From Wenzhouxiangella sp. 15190 (lineage in GTDB: Bacteria; Pseudomonadota; Gammaproteobacteria; Xanthomonadales; Wenzhouxiangellaceae), in assembly GCF_003417465.1 (NCBI RefSeq), contig NZ_QVMV01000052.1, forward strand, positions 1-64,000: 64,000 nt of DNA, given 5' to 3'. A program made the translations under genes and the position numbers. Below are positions 36,514-45,020 of this stretch, piece after piece. The first letter of the stretch is position 1; each line of letters opens with the position of its first letter. The notes under the pieces were generated by a model that was given only the letters and a program-made list of their open reading frames with translations, was not told the origin of the DNA and made no database searches.

Positions 36514-36637
36514 GTCAAGTGTTAAGTGTGAAGTGTTAAGTCCAGCTTTGATAAACGGGCAGTCGGAGTCATGCCTGCCTGGCTTCGTCGTTGGCACGCG
36601 ACACTTGCAACTTAAAACTTGCAACTGACAACTTGCC
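36514..36637. repeat. Inverted heptamer arrays, glyA-nrdR gap
   Basis: Four tandem heptamers of form GTNAAGT occupy 36514-36541. Five heptamers beginning ACTT or ACTG, the opposite orientation of the same core, occupy 36603-36637 and end 3 bp before the nrdR start. The 61 bp between them has no gene. The arrays could pair into an imperfect hairpin. The right array leaves no normal Shine-Dalgarno for nrdR. Confidence 0.75.
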
Positions 36638-36640
36638 AAC

Positions 36641-37147
36641 ATGTGGTGCCCATTCTGTAATCATACTGAAACCCGCGTGGTTGACTCGCGGCTGGCTTCC
36701 GATGGCTTCCAGATCCGGCGTCGGCGCGAGTGTGCCGATTGCGGAGCGCGTTTCAATACCATGGAAACGCCGGCGCTCAAGGCGCCCAATGTCATCAAGT
36801 CCGACGGTTCGCGCGAGGCTTTCGACGAGGACAAGCTCCGCCGCGGCATGCTCAAGGCACTGGAGAAGCGACCGGTGGAAACACAACTGGTCGAACGGGC
36901 CCTGCGCAAGCTGGTGCGCGAAATCCGCACGCTGGAGGAGGCCGAAATTTCCAGTCAGCGGCTGGGCGACTGGGTAGCCGCCGAGCTCTCTCATCTCGAC
37001 CAGGTCGCTTACGTGCGCTTCGCCTCGGTTTACCGGCGCTTCGAGGACGTACAGGCATTCCGCGAGGAAATCGAAAAGCTCGAACGCGAAAACCCCGGCG
37101 TCATAGACCGCCGCCAGATCTCCCTGCTCGGCGACCGCGAAGACTGA
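36641..37147 (+). CDS. nrdR: Transcriptional repressor NrdR
   Basis: The 168-aa protein has an N-terminal zinc ribbon (C3, C6, C31, C34; MWCPFCNHTETRVVDSR) and an ATP-cone domain (about 48-138, VIKSDGSREAFDEDKLRRGM). NrdR represses ribonucleotide reductase genes according to ATP/dATP binding. It is slightly longer than the usual 150-160 aa. No clear ribosome site precedes it because the heptamer array runs up to the start. Confidence 0.96.
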   Translation: MWCPFCNHTETRVVDSRLASDGFQIRRRRECADCGARFNTMETPALKAPNVIKSDGSREAFDEDKLRRGMLKALEKRPVETQLVERALRKLVREIRTLEEAEISSQRLGDWVAAELSHLDQVAYVRFASVYRRFEDVQAFREEIEKLERENPGVIDRRQISLLGDRED

Positions 37148-37157
37148 ACTGCTTCTC

Positions 37158-37246
37158 TTGGAACCACGGAATACACGGAATGACACGGAATTTGATTAAA
37201 AAAGTCATTTCAGTCTCCGTGTTTTCCGTGCCTTCCGTGGTTCCAA
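37158..37246. repeat. Inverted short-repeat array, nrdR-ribD gap
   Basis: The left arm (37158-37190) repeats CACGGAAT three times after TTGGAAC; the right arm (37214-37246) carries three TCCGTG units and ends GGTTCCAA, so the two arms are near reverse complements around an AT-rich centre with AAAAAA. It would form a long imperfect hairpin. No FMN riboswitch-like sequence is seen before ribD. Confidence 0.7.
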
Positions 37247-37267
37247 TGCTTTTGTAGCGAGCGCGCC

Positions 37268-38344
37268 ATGACCTTTACCTCAGACGATCATCGCTACATG
37301 GCCGAAGCCCTCCGTCTCGCGGAGAAGGGTCGGCTGACGGCCGATCCGAATCCGGCCGTCGGCTGCGTTATCGTCAGCGACGGCGAGATCGTCGGTCGGG
37401 GTTGGCACCGGGCGGCGGGCGAGCCGCATGCCGAGACCCTGGCGCTGCAGCAGGCCGGCGTCCGCGCCCGAGGCGCGAGCGCCTACGTCACGCTCGAGCC
37501 CTGCAGCCACCACGGCCGGACGCCACCGTGCGCGCAGAGTCTCGTCGAGGCCGGTGTCGCTTCGGTCATCTCGGCCATGCCCGATCCCGATGCAAGGGTG
37601 GCTGGCCGCGGCCACGATCGGCTCGCAAGGGCAGGAATCACGGTGCGTACCGGGCTGATGGAGCCCGCCGTACGCGAACTCAACCGCGGTTTTGTCAGCC
37701 GTCACGAGCGCGGCCGGCCCTGGGTTCGCGTCAAGCTCGCCGTCAGCCTCGATGGGTTCACGGCCGGGGGGGACGGCCACTCGCAATGGATCACCTCGAA
37801 TTCCGCCCGCGCCGACGTTCAGCAATGGCGTGCGCAGGCTTCCTGCATCCTGACCGGTATCGGCACAGTACTGGCCGATGATCCGCGGCTGAACGTGCGG
37901 CTCAGCGGCTTCGATCGACCCGTGCCGCGGGTGGTGGTGGACTCGGCCGCGCGCTTGCCCGACGGGCTGCGCCTGACCACATTGCCCGGGCCGGTGATCG
38001 CGGCAACCTGCGTCGAGCCGCGCGCCATCGAGGGGGTGACGTGGTGGCAGATGCCGGCGAACCACGCGGGACGGGTCAATCTGACGGCGCTGATGGCAAG
38101 GCTGGTCGAACGCGAAATGAATACCGTCCATGTCGAGGCCGGCCCGACCCTTTCCGGCGCCCTGATCCAGGCCGGCCTTGTTGACGAACTGCTGGTCTAC
38201 CAGGCGCCCTGCCTGATCGGGCAGGGCCGTCCGATGCTCGAATTGCCGGGGATGGAAAAATTCGCCGACCGCCTCCACCTAGAACGAATCGATCAGCGTC
38301 GTCTCGGCCCTGACTGGCGTTTTCTCTACCATCTCGCATCCTGA
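37268..38344 (+). CDS. ribD: Bifunctional riboflavin deaminase/reductase RibD
   Basis: The 358-aa protein performs the second and third steps of riboflavin synthesis. The N-terminal deaminase shows the zinc motif HAETLAL and EPCSHHGRTPPCAQS; the C-terminal reductase begins near residue 150 (RPWVRVKLAVSLDGFTA) and includes VEAGPTLSGALIQAGLVDEL. First gene of the ribD-ribE-ribB-ribH-nusB-thiL-pgpA operon. Confidence 0.97.
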   Translation: MTFTSDDHRYMAEALRLAEKGRLTADPNPAVGCVIVSDGEIVGRGWHRAAGEPHAETLALQQAGVRARGASAYVTLEPCSHHGRTPPCAQSLVEAGVASVISAMPDPDARVAGRGHDRLARAGITVRTGLMEPAVRELNRGFVSRHERGRPWVRVKLAVSLDGFTAGGDGHSQWITSNSARADVQQWRAQASCILTGIGTVLADDPRLNVRLSGFDRPVPRVVVDSAARLPDGLRLTTLPGPVIAATCVEPRAIEGVTWWQMPANHAGRVNLTALMARLVEREMNTVHVEAGPTLSGALIQAGLVDELLVYQAPCLIGQGRPMLELPGMEKFADRLHLERIDQRRLGPDWRFLYHLAS

Positions 38345-38354
38345 TAGCACAGTC

Positions 38355-38951
38355 ATGTTTACCGGAATCGTCCAGGCCGTCGGAACGGTCAACCGGATCA
38401 CGCCCGTCCAGGCGGGTTGCCGCATGCGTATCGATTGCCCGGAGCTCGAGCCTGCCGGCTGGCGGGAAGGCGATAGCGTGGCCGTGGCCGGCTGCTGCCT
38501 GACAGCACTGGACATCGACGATCGGGGATTTTCGGCGGATCTTTCGGCCGAGACCCTCGAGCGCACCACCCTGGGCGGCCTGGATGAAGGCAGCCCGGTC
38601 AATCTCGAGCCCGCATTGGCGCTCGGCGATCGTCTCGGCGGCCATCTCGTCAGCGGCCACGTCGACGGCCTGGCCGAACTCATCTCCGTTCATGCCGCCG
38701 GCGAAAGCCGGGTTTTCCGGTTCCGCGTGCCGGATACACTGGCGCGCTTCGTGGCCGAGAAGGGCTCGCTCACGCTCGATGGGGTCAGCCTGACCGTCAA
38801 TGCCGTCCACTTGAGCGAGTTCGAAGTCAACCTGATCCCCCACACCCTGGCCGTGACCACGCTGGGCCGGCTCGAGCCCGGCGATCGCGTCAACCTGGAG
38901 ATCGACCTCCTGGCGCGCTATCTTGAGCGGCTTACAGGAGTTCAAGCATGA
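38355..38951 (+). CDS. ribE: Riboflavin synthase alpha chain
   Basis: The 198-aa protein is built from two similar beta-barrel halves, each starting with a lumazine-binding repeat ([12 protein letters not shown] and [16 protein letters not shown]). It dismutates two molecules of dimethylribityllumazine to riboflavin. The end overlaps ribB by 4 bp. Some authors call this gene ribC. Confidence 0.96.
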   Translation: MFTGIVQAVGTVNRITPVQAGCRMRIDCPELEPAGWREGDSVAVAGCCLTALDIDDRGFSADLSAETLERTTLGGLDEGSPVNLEPALALGDRLGGHLVSGHVDGLAELISVHAAGESRVFRFRVPDTLARFVAEKGSLTLDGVSLTVNAVHLSEFEVNLIPHTLAVTTLGRLEPGDRVNLEIDLLARYLERLTGVQA

Positions 38952-40063
38952 GCTTTGATTCGATTGAATCCATCCTCGACGACATCCGCCAGGGCCGGAT
39001 GGTCGTCATGCTTGACGACGAGGACCGCGAGAACGAGGGCGACCTGATCATGGCCGCTCCGATGGTGCGCCCGGAGGACATCAACTTCATGGCCCGCTAT
39101 GGCCGCGGCCTGATCTGCCTGTCGCTCACCCGCGAGCGCTGTCGGCAGCTCGGGCTGCAGTTGATGGTGCGCGACACCGACCGTCATCACCAGACCAACT
39201 TCACCGTCTCCATCGAGGCGGCCACCGGCGTGACGACCGGCATTTCGGCCTATGATCGCGCCCACACCATCCGTGCCGCGGTGGCGCCCGATGCGAATCT
39301 GGACAGTCTCACCCAGCCGGGCCACGTCTTTCCGCTCATGGCCCAGCCCGGCGGCGTGCTGGCCCGGGCCGGGCATACCGAGGCGAGCATGGACCTGTCG
39401 CTGCTCGCTGGCCTGGAGCCAGCCGGGGTGTTGGTCGAGATTCTCAACGAGGACGGCACCATGGCACGGCGGCCGGAGCTGGAGTCGTTCGTCAAGACGC
39501 ACGGGCTCAAGATGGGTACGGTCGCCGACCTGATCCGCTACCGCATGAGCACCGAGCAGAACGTCGAGTGCGTGCACACCCAGACGGTGGGCACCGCGTA
39601 CGGCGAGTTCCGGCTCAAGGTCTTTCGCGACCGCATCACGCAGCGCCTGCACTGGGCCCTGATTCGCGGTGAGATCGATCCCGAAGCGCCCTTCCCGGTC
39701 CGCGTACACGTTCCGGAACTCCTGGGCGATGTCATGGGCATTACCGAGCCCGGTTTCGGCATGCCGCTCGATGCCGTGCTTTGCGACATCGCGCGTCGCG
39801 GGCGGGGCCTGGCCCTGGTGCTGGGCTATGATGAGGACGACGCCGACCGGCTCGCCGGCTTGCAGGAGGGCGGCACAGGCCCGGAAGGCGGCGACCGCGG
39901 CCAGGCGGCCAACGAACTGCGCAGTTACGGCATCGCCGCACAAATCATCGCAGAGCTTGGCATCCGCCGCATGCAGGTCTTCGGCGCGCCGAAGCGACTG
40001 CACGCACTCGACGGTTTCGGCCTCGAAATAACCGACTACGTCGTACCCGAAGATGAGGGCTGA
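38948..40063 (+). CDS. ribB: DHBP synthase with degenerate GCH II-like domain
   Basis: The 371-aa protein has an active-looking N-terminal 3,4-dihydroxy-2-butanone-4-phosphate synthase ([40 protein letters not shown]). The C-terminal half aligns with GTP cyclohydrolase II but has lost all three zinc cysteines: the region reads [20 protein letters not shown]. This RibBX arrangement is common in proteobacteria; a separate ribA should exist elsewhere. It overlaps ribE by 4 bp. Confidence 0.94.
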   Translation: MSFDSIESILDDIRQGRMVVMLDDEDRENEGDLIMAAPMVRPEDINFMARYGRGLICLSLTRERCRQLGLQLMVRDTDRHHQTNFTVSIEAATGVTTGISAYDRAHTIRAAVAPDANLDSLTQPGHVFPLMAQPGGVLARAGHTEASMDLSLLAGLEPAGVLVEILNEDGTMARRPELESFVKTHGLKMGTVADLIRYRMSTEQNVECVHTQTVGTAYGEFRLKVFRDRITQRLHWALIRGEIDPEAPFPVRVHVPELLGDVMGITEPGFGMPLDAVLCDIARRGRGLALVLGYDEDDADRLAGLQEGGTGPEGGDRGQAANELRSYGIAAQIIAELGIRRMQVFGAPKRLHALDGFGLEITDYVVPEDEG

Positions 40064-40072
40064 ACGAAAGTC

Positions 40073-40534
40073 ATGACCGACAAGCATCCCGCTGCCGCCG
40101 GCAGCCGCCTCGCCATCGCGGTTGCCCGCTTCAATCCCGACGTCACCAATCTGATGCTGGCCGGCTGCCGCCAGGCCTTGCTCGACGGTGGCCTTTCCGA
40201 GGACCGTCTCGAGGTTTTTGCCGTACCCGGTGCCTGGGAACTGCCGCTGGCCGCGCGCGAGCTGGCCGACAGCGGCCGTTTCGACGGTGTCATTGCGCTC
40301 GGTGCGGTGGTGCGCGGCGAGACAGCGCACTTCGACTTCATCTCGGCCGAATGCGCCCACGGGCTGCAGCAGACCCAGCTCGAGACCGGCGTGCCCGTGG
40401 GCTTTGGTGTGCTCACGCCCGAAAACGGCGAGCAGGCCATGGAGCGTGCCGACCCCGGGCGCAAGAACAAGGGGCGCGAGGCGGCGATGGCCGTACTCGA
40501 CATGATCGAATTCAAGCGCCGGGTGAAGGCATGA
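40073..40534 (+). CDS. ribH: 6,7-dimethyl-8-ribityllumazine synthase
   Basis: The 153-aa lumazine synthase condenses the ribB and ribD products. It has AVARFNPDVTNLMLAGC, FAVPGAWELPLAA, GAVVRGETAHFDFI and VPVGFGVLTPENGEQA. Such proteins assemble as pentamers or icosahedra. The stop overlaps nusB (ATGA). Confidence 0.97.
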   Translation: MTDKHPAAAGSRLAIAVARFNPDVTNLMLAGCRQALLDGGLSEDRLEVFAVPGAWELPLAARELADSGRFDGVIALGAVVRGETAHFDFISAECAHGLQQTQLETGVPVGFGVLTPENGEQAMERADPGRKNKGREAAMAVLDMIEFKRRVKA

Positions 40535-40992
40535 GCCGTCGCCGGACCGTCAGCCCCTTCGAACCCCGTCGCCGTGCGCGTCGCCGCGCCCTGCAGGCGC
40601 TCTACCAGTGGCAGATCAACGATGACTCGGCCGCGGCCATCATCGACCAGTTCCGCGAGGAACAGAATTTCGAGGGCGTCGACGAGGACTACTTCGAGAC
40701 CCTCGTGCGCGAGGTCGTGGCCAACCGAGAAGCGCTCGACGAGGCGCTCGGGCCACACGTAAGCCGTGTCGACGCCAGCCTCGACCAGATGGAACGCGTC
40801 ATCCTCAGGCTCGGTGCCTGCGAACTCCTTCATCATCCCGAAACACCCTACCGGGTGATCATCGACGAGGCCGTCGAACTGGCTCACCGTTTCGGCGCCG
40901 AGCAGGCGCATACTTTCGTCAACGGCGTCCTCGACCACCTCTCGCGTGATGCCCGCTCCACCGAGCGCGAGCGTGCCGGCGGGGATGGGTGA
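40531..40992 (+). CDS. nusB: Transcription antitermination factor NusB
   Basis: The 153-aa helical protein starts at ATG 40531 (MSRRRTVSPFEPRRRARRRA); a long frame upstream lies inside ribH and is rejected. Motifs ALQALYQWQIND and HPETPYRVIIDEAVELAHRFGAEQAHTFVNGVLD are typical. It partners S10 (rpsJ, 167) at boxA in rRNA antitermination. It overlaps thiL by 8 bp. Confidence 0.96.
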   Translation: MSRRRTVSPFEPRRRARRRALQALYQWQINDDSAAAIIDQFREEQNFEGVDEDYFETLVREVVANREALDEALGPHVSRVDASLDQMERVILRLGACELLHHPETPYRVIIDEAVELAHRFGAEQAHTFVNGVLDHLSRDARSTERERAGGDG

Positions 40993-41923
40993 ATTCGAGC
41001 TGATCGATCGCATCCGCGCGCGCTCGCGCGCTGGATCAGGCGTGGTTGTCGGCATCGGCGACGACGCAGCGGTGCTCGCCCCCACACCCGGCCATGAACT
41101 GGTGGTCACCACCGACACCATCGTTCTCGACCGTCACTTCACGCCAGACTGGCCGGCCGCCGACGTCGGCCACGTCGCCGCCCATGCCAACCTCAGCGAC
41201 CTGGCCGCCATGGGGGCAGTTCCACGCTGGGCCCTGCTGGCCCTGACCCTGCCCGAAATCGACGAGGCCTGGGTCGACGGCTTCCTCGACGGATTCCTGG
41301 CCGCGGCCGACTCGGCCGGGATGGCGCTGGTGGGGGGCAACCTGGCGCGCGGTCCGCTCAACATCGGTGTCCAGCTCATCGGCGAGGTGCCGTCGGGGCA
41401 GGCCGTCAGGCGCCGCGGAGCGCAGGTCGGCGACCGCATCGTGGCGACCGGCACCATAGGCGATGCTGCCGCGGCCCTGGCGTTGGGTGAAGGCGTGAGT
41501 TCCGGTCTTATGGCGCGCCTGCATCGTCCCGTGGCCCGCCTTCAGGCCGGTATGGCCCTGCGCGGGCAGGCCCGCGCCATGATCGATCTGTCCGACGGCC
41601 TGCTGGCCGACCTGGGGCATCTGCTCGAAGCGGGGCAGGGGGCCGAAGTGGACCTGGAAGCGCTGCCCGCCTCGCAAGCCCTCGAGGAGGCCGTCCCCGA
41701 CGAGGTCGAGCGATGGCGGCTTCAGACCGGCGGCGGCAGCGACTACGAATTGTTGGCCGCTGTAGCGCCCGATGCGGATCTGGCGGCCCTGTCCGAGGCC
41801 GGTGGAGTCGCCATGACGGAAATCGGGCGGATCACGAATCGTGGCCGCATCGAGTGTCGATCCACGCGGCATGAAGTGCCGGAAGACCTCGGGTGCGGCT
41901 GGGATCATTTCCGCGATGACTGA
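40985..41923 (+). CDS. thiL: Thiamine-monophosphate kinase
   Basis: The 312-aa protein is taken from ATG 40985 (MGEFELIDRIRAR), which starts the domain; an ATG at 40946 would overlap nusB by 47 bp. It phosphorylates thiamine monophosphate to the diphosphate. GIGDDAAVLAP (23-33) and LSDLAAMGAVPRWALL are typical, as is MIDLSDGLLADLGHLL. It overlaps pgpA by 8 bp. Confidence 0.95.
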   Translation: MGEFELIDRIRARSRAGSGVVVGIGDDAAVLAPTPGHELVVTTDTIVLDRHFTPDWPAADVGHVAAHANLSDLAAMGAVPRWALLALTLPEIDEAWVDGFLDGFLAAADSAGMALVGGNLARGPLNIGVQLIGEVPSGQAVRRRGAQVGDRIVATGTIGDAAAALALGEGVSSGLMARLHRPVARLQAGMALRGQARAMIDLSDGLLADLGHLLEAGQGAEVDLEALPASQALEEAVPDEVERWRLQTGGGSDYELLAAVAPDADLAALSEAGGVAMTEIGRITNRGRIECRSTRHEVPEDLGCGWDHFRDD

Positions 41924-42407
41924 TCCCACCCGCACGCGTGAAGTCGCGCTGAAGTCGGTCGACGGTTTCCTGGCCTTCGGTTTCGGCAGCGGGCTCGCTC
42001 CCTTCGCACCGGGGACGGCAGGCAGCCTGGTTGCGGTTCCGCTGGCACTTCCGCTGGTCTTCCTCCCTGTACCGGCCGCCCTCGGCCTTGTCTTTGCGGC
42101 CTTTGCCTTCGGCATCTGGCTGTGTGGTCGGGTCGGACGGCGCCTGGGCGTGCACGATCACAGCGGCATCGTCTTCGACGAGTTCGTCGGCTTGTGGCTG
42201 GTCCTGATCTTTGTGCCCCTGCATTGGGCCTGGTGGCTGGCGGCCTTCGTCCTTTTCCGGATCTTCGATGCCGCCAAGCCCTGGCCCATCGGCTGGTTCG
42301 ACCGCCGCATTCACGGTGGCCTGGGGGTGATGCTCGACGACCTGCTGGCAGCCGGCTTTGCGCTTGCCGGCCTGGCCTTAGCCGCGGCCTTGCTGGGGCG
42401 TCTCTGA
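41916..42407 (+). CDS. pgpA: Phosphatidylglycerophosphatase A
   Basis: The 163-aa membrane protein removes phosphate from phosphatidylglycerophosphate. Family motifs FGSGLAPFAPGTAGSL, IVFDEFVGLW and FRIFDAAKPWPIGWFDRR are visible, with about four hydrophobic segments. ATG 41916 is preferred (MTDPTRTREVA); the longer frame overlaps thiL. It is the last gene of the riboflavin operon and convergent with yraN. Confidence 0.95.
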   Translation: MTDPTRTREVALKSVDGFLAFGFGSGLAPFAPGTAGSLVAVPLALPLVFLPVPAALGLVFAAFAFGIWLCGRVGRRLGVHDHSGIVFDEFVGLWLVLIFVPLHWAWWLAAFVLFRIFDAAKPWPIGWFDRRIHGGLGVMLDDLLAAGFALAGLALAAALLGRL

Positions 42408-42414
42408 AGAGCGC

Positions 42415-42789
42415 TCAGCCCTGTAGTTCGAACGCACCCGGAATCCAGCGCAAGTGGCCCTCCTCGCCGTCAATGCCGACCACGTCGAAGCGGCAGGCAT
42501 GTTCCTGCCATTCGGGACGGCTCATCAGGAAGTGGCGCGCGGCGCTGATCAGGCGGCGCTGCTTGCGCTCGTCGATACTGTCGATGCTGCCGACCCGTGC
42601 GCCCGGCCCGCGCAAGCGTACCTCGATGAAGGCCAGTACCTCGGTATCGCGTGGATTGGGGTCGATCATGACCAGGTCGATTTCGCCGGCGCGGCACTGA
42701 TAGTTGCGTTCGACCAGTTTCAGTCCTCGATCCGCCAGCCAGCGCTCGGCGTGCTGTTCGCCTAGATTACCGCGGTGACGCTTGCTCAT
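42415..42789 (-). CDS. yraN: UPF0102 nuclease-like protein YraN
   Basis: The 124-aa protein starts MSKRHRGNLGEQHAERWL and has the restriction-endonuclease-like core GEIDLVMIDPN...LAFIEVRLR. The biochemical role is not settled. It overlaps the 3' end of lpoA by 23 bp, the usual lpoA-yraN order, so the two are co-transcribed. Confidence 0.93.
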   Translation of the reverse strand: MSKRHRGNLGEQHAERWLADRGLKLVERNYQCRAGEIDLVMIDPNPRDTEVLAFIEVRLRGPGARVGSIDSIDERKQRRLISAARHFLMSRPEWQEHACRFDVVGIDGEEGHLRWIPGAFELQG

Positions 42790-44641
42790 GCTCGAACCCC
42801 GCGGGGCTGGCCACCCCGCCGTCGATGCGGATCACGGGCAGGTCGCGCCGGATGATGTTGCCGTCGGGCAGGCTCAGCTCGCCCATCATGCCCGGCAGCG
42901 ACAGCGTGGGGTCGGCTCGCATCATCGAAAGCCAGGGCACCAGTGCGATGGCATCGCGTCCCAGCGCATGCAGCCGCGAGAGCGTGGCGTTGTCGAGGCC
43001 GGCATAGAGCGAGCGGGCGCGTTCACGCAGGGTGCCGGCGGTGGTGAAGTCGAGGAACCACGGCGGCATCGGTGTCGTCACGCCGTCGAGATCCCGGTCG
43101 CGGTCGGGCCGTGGTGCGCCGTCGACGATGTAGGAAGTGGCCATGAGTGTGAGGTCGCCGGCGTCGAAGAACGCCAGTTGAGGGCGCAGCAGGCGACCGT
43201 CGGCGGCGCGTGCGCCCAGGAAGATGACGTCGACGTCGGTGCGGCGCTGGGCCACCGATTCCACCTGGCCGTCGATAAGGCCGGAAATCCGGTCGATACG
43301 GGCCTGTGAGCGATCGACCTCGAGTATCTCGCGCAGCAGCGTGGAATGATCTGGCAGTTCGGGATCGTAGATGCGGTCGGCCAGAATCTGGCCGCCGCCG
43401 AGCGTGAAGGTTTCGGTGAAAGCCTCGGCGACGCGTCGGCCCCAGTCGGTGTACTGGGCAATGACCAGGGCACGACGGCGACCCGTTGCCAGGGCGTGAA
43501 TCGCGGCCAGCTCGGCTTCGGTTTCCGGTGGCAGCGCCAGGGCGGTGATTTCGCCGCCGGCCTCGGTCAGGCGATCGACGTCTTCGGGCAGGTTGAGCAG
43601 CAGCGTGGGGATGACGCCGGCATCGGGCAGTTCGGCCAGCGCTTGCGCCTTGCGCCGATCAAGCGGGCCGATCAGGAAATCGGTGTCGTTTTCCCGGGCC
43701 TCGAACCACGCCGACACCACGTCGCCGGTTTCCGGGCCGATGTAGCGAAAGGTCAATCGCGGGCGCTGATCCGGCGGCAGACGCAGCCAACCGGCCACCA
43801 GGCCTTCTCGCAGGGCCTCGCCCGGCCTGTGCAAGTCGGCATCCTTGGCCGGGAGGAGTACGGTGATGTGTTCCGGCAATGGGCGCGTCTGTCGCCAGGC
43901 GGCGATCCAGCGACGCGCCTCGTCGGCGCTGTATTCGAGTTCGGGCCAGCGCCGCTGCCACGCGGTCAGTGCCTCGTCCAGGGCCGCATCATCGAGCAGA
44001 TTCTCGCGTGCACTGATGACCAGATCCAGCCAGGGCAGCAGGTCTGGCTGGTCGCCGACCTCGTAGAGCACCCGTTCAATCTGTGCCAGGGGGAATTCCA
44101 GCAACAGCGCGAGCGCTGTCTCACCGCTGAAGTCCGGTTCGTCGATTGCCTGCTCAAGCGCAGCCAGGGCGCCGCGAACCGGTTGCGATTCGAGCTCGAA
44201 CAGACGGGCTTCGAGCTCGGCGTGACGCGTTTCCAGCTCATCCGGCAATCGATCGGCCGCACTTGCCAGCAACCATCCGGCATTGGCCAGGTCGCCACGG
44301 AGCATGGCCAGTTCGGCCTGTGCAAGGTCCAGCTGAACCAGGGCGCGATCCGGGAGGGTCGTGCTGTCGATCCGGGCGAGTACCCGTTGTGCCTCTTCGG
44401 GGCGATCGGCCTGAAGCCAGGCCTCGGCGGCGCGGATCAACAGGCGGTCGCCGGATTCGGGCCCTTCCAGCGCCTGTTGTTCGAAGGCGCGTGCGGCATC
44501 TTCGTAATCGCCGGCGGCCAGCATCTGCTCGATTCGGCCGATCTCGGCATCGTCGCCACCACCGGATCGGACGCCGGGGCCGGAAGGTGCGCAGGCCGCC
44601 AGCAGGACCACAGCGGCCAGGATCGGAATTAATCTTTTCAT
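42767..44641 (-). CDS. lpoA: Penicillin-binding protein activator LpoA
   Basis: The 624-aa lipoprotein has lipobox LAAC (C17) after MKRLIPILAAVVLL. The N-terminal half is TPR-like (helical, Glu/Ala-rich) and the C-terminal half resembles a periplasmic-binding fold (ITVLLPAKDADLHRPGEALREGLVAGWL). LpoA stimulates the transpeptidase PBP1A from the outer membrane. ATG 44641 follows from the signal peptide; the longer frame runs into repeat B. No SD is seen, and TATCAT lies 7 bp upstream, so a leaderless message is possible. rsmI, often its divergent neighbour, is absent here. Confidence 0.9.
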   Translation of the reverse strand: MKRLIPILAAVVLLAACAPSGPGVRSGGGDDAEIGRIEQMLAAGDYEDAARAFEQQALEGPESGDRLLIRAAEAWLQADRPEEAQRVLARIDSTTLPDRALVQLDLAQAELAMLRGDLANAGWLLASAADRLPDELETRHAELEARLFELESQPVRGALAALEQAIDEPDFSGETALALLLEFPLAQIERVLYEVGDQPDLLPWLDLVISARENLLDDAALDEALTAWQRRWPELEYSADEARRWIAAWRQTRPLPEHITVLLPAKDADLHRPGEALREGLVAGWLRLPPDQRPRLTFRYIGPETGDVVSAWFEARENDTDFLIGPLDRRKAQALAELPDAGVIPTLLLNLPEDVDRLTEAGGEITALALPPETEAELAAIHALATGRRRALVIAQYTDWGRRVAEAFTETFTLGGGQILADRIYDPELPDHSTLLREILEVDRSQARIDRISGLIDGQVESVAQRRTDVDVIFLGARAADGRLLRPQLAFFDAGDLTLMATSYIVDGAPRPDRDRDLDGVTTPMPPWFLDFTTAGTLRERARSLYAGLDNATLSRLHALGRDAIALVPWLSMMRADPTLSLPGMMGELSLPDGNIIRRDLPVIRIDGGVASPAGFEHEQASPR

Positions 44642-44699
44642 GGGCTGAATGATAAACCACGCCAGGCCAGCCCGGAGCATGACCCCTGGTACAGGCGAA

Positions 44700-44969
44700 T
44701 TACTAATGCGGTCACTAATCAGCAGACACTCAGCTGGCCTCTCAGCGTTTGTGGCAAGGCGTCGGTGCGCAGTTGTAGCGGGCTCTACATCAAGCACCGA
44801 CAACGCAGTCCACAAACGCTGAGAGGCCAGCCCTGAGGGCGCTCCGGAGCCGGTCACCGGCTGCGTTCCGCTCGCTTGACATAGGGCCCACTATGCCTGC
44901 GCTCGCGCGCCTTGCCGGTGACCGGCTCCGAAGCGCTGAGTGTTTGCTGATTAGTGACCGCATTAGTAA
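44700..44969. repeat. Cloverleaf-type structured repeat, copy B
   Basis: This 270-bp element lies between divergent lpoA and the oligopeptidase gene. The outer stem pairs 44700-44733 with 44936-44969 (34 bp, one G-T pair). Hairpin 1 pairs 44734-44754 with 44810-44830 (21 bp perfect), with inner stems GTCGGTGC/GCACCGAC (44761-44768, 44794-44801) and TGTAG/CTACA (44774-44778, 44785-44789). Hairpin 2 pairs 44839-44861 with 44914-44936 (22 of 23). The plan matches copy A at 21384, and several stem bases differ in compensated pairs. The rest of the 379-bp gap holds nothing else I recognise. Confidence 0.92.
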
Positions 44970-45020
44970 CAGTCAATCTGGCATCATGCCCGGTTTTCGG
45001 ACCCAACCTGGACATGAAGA

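Noticed and set aside
36514-37246. Possible CRISPR array in the short-repeat gaps around nrdR
   Set aside because: Units are 7-9 bp, directly adjacent and without unique spacers, and no cas genes are nearby.
37148-37267. FMN riboswitch before ribD
   Set aside because: The gap is short and filled by the inverted CACGGAAT array; no RFN-element motifs are visible.
38942-40360. 472-codon antisense open frame across ribB and ribH
   Set aside because: Composition is that of a mirror frame; both sense genes are unmistakable.
44642-44857. 72-residue N-terminal extension of lpoA into repeat B
   Set aside because: The lipoprotein signal starts exactly at ATG 44641; the extension encodes repeat sequence.
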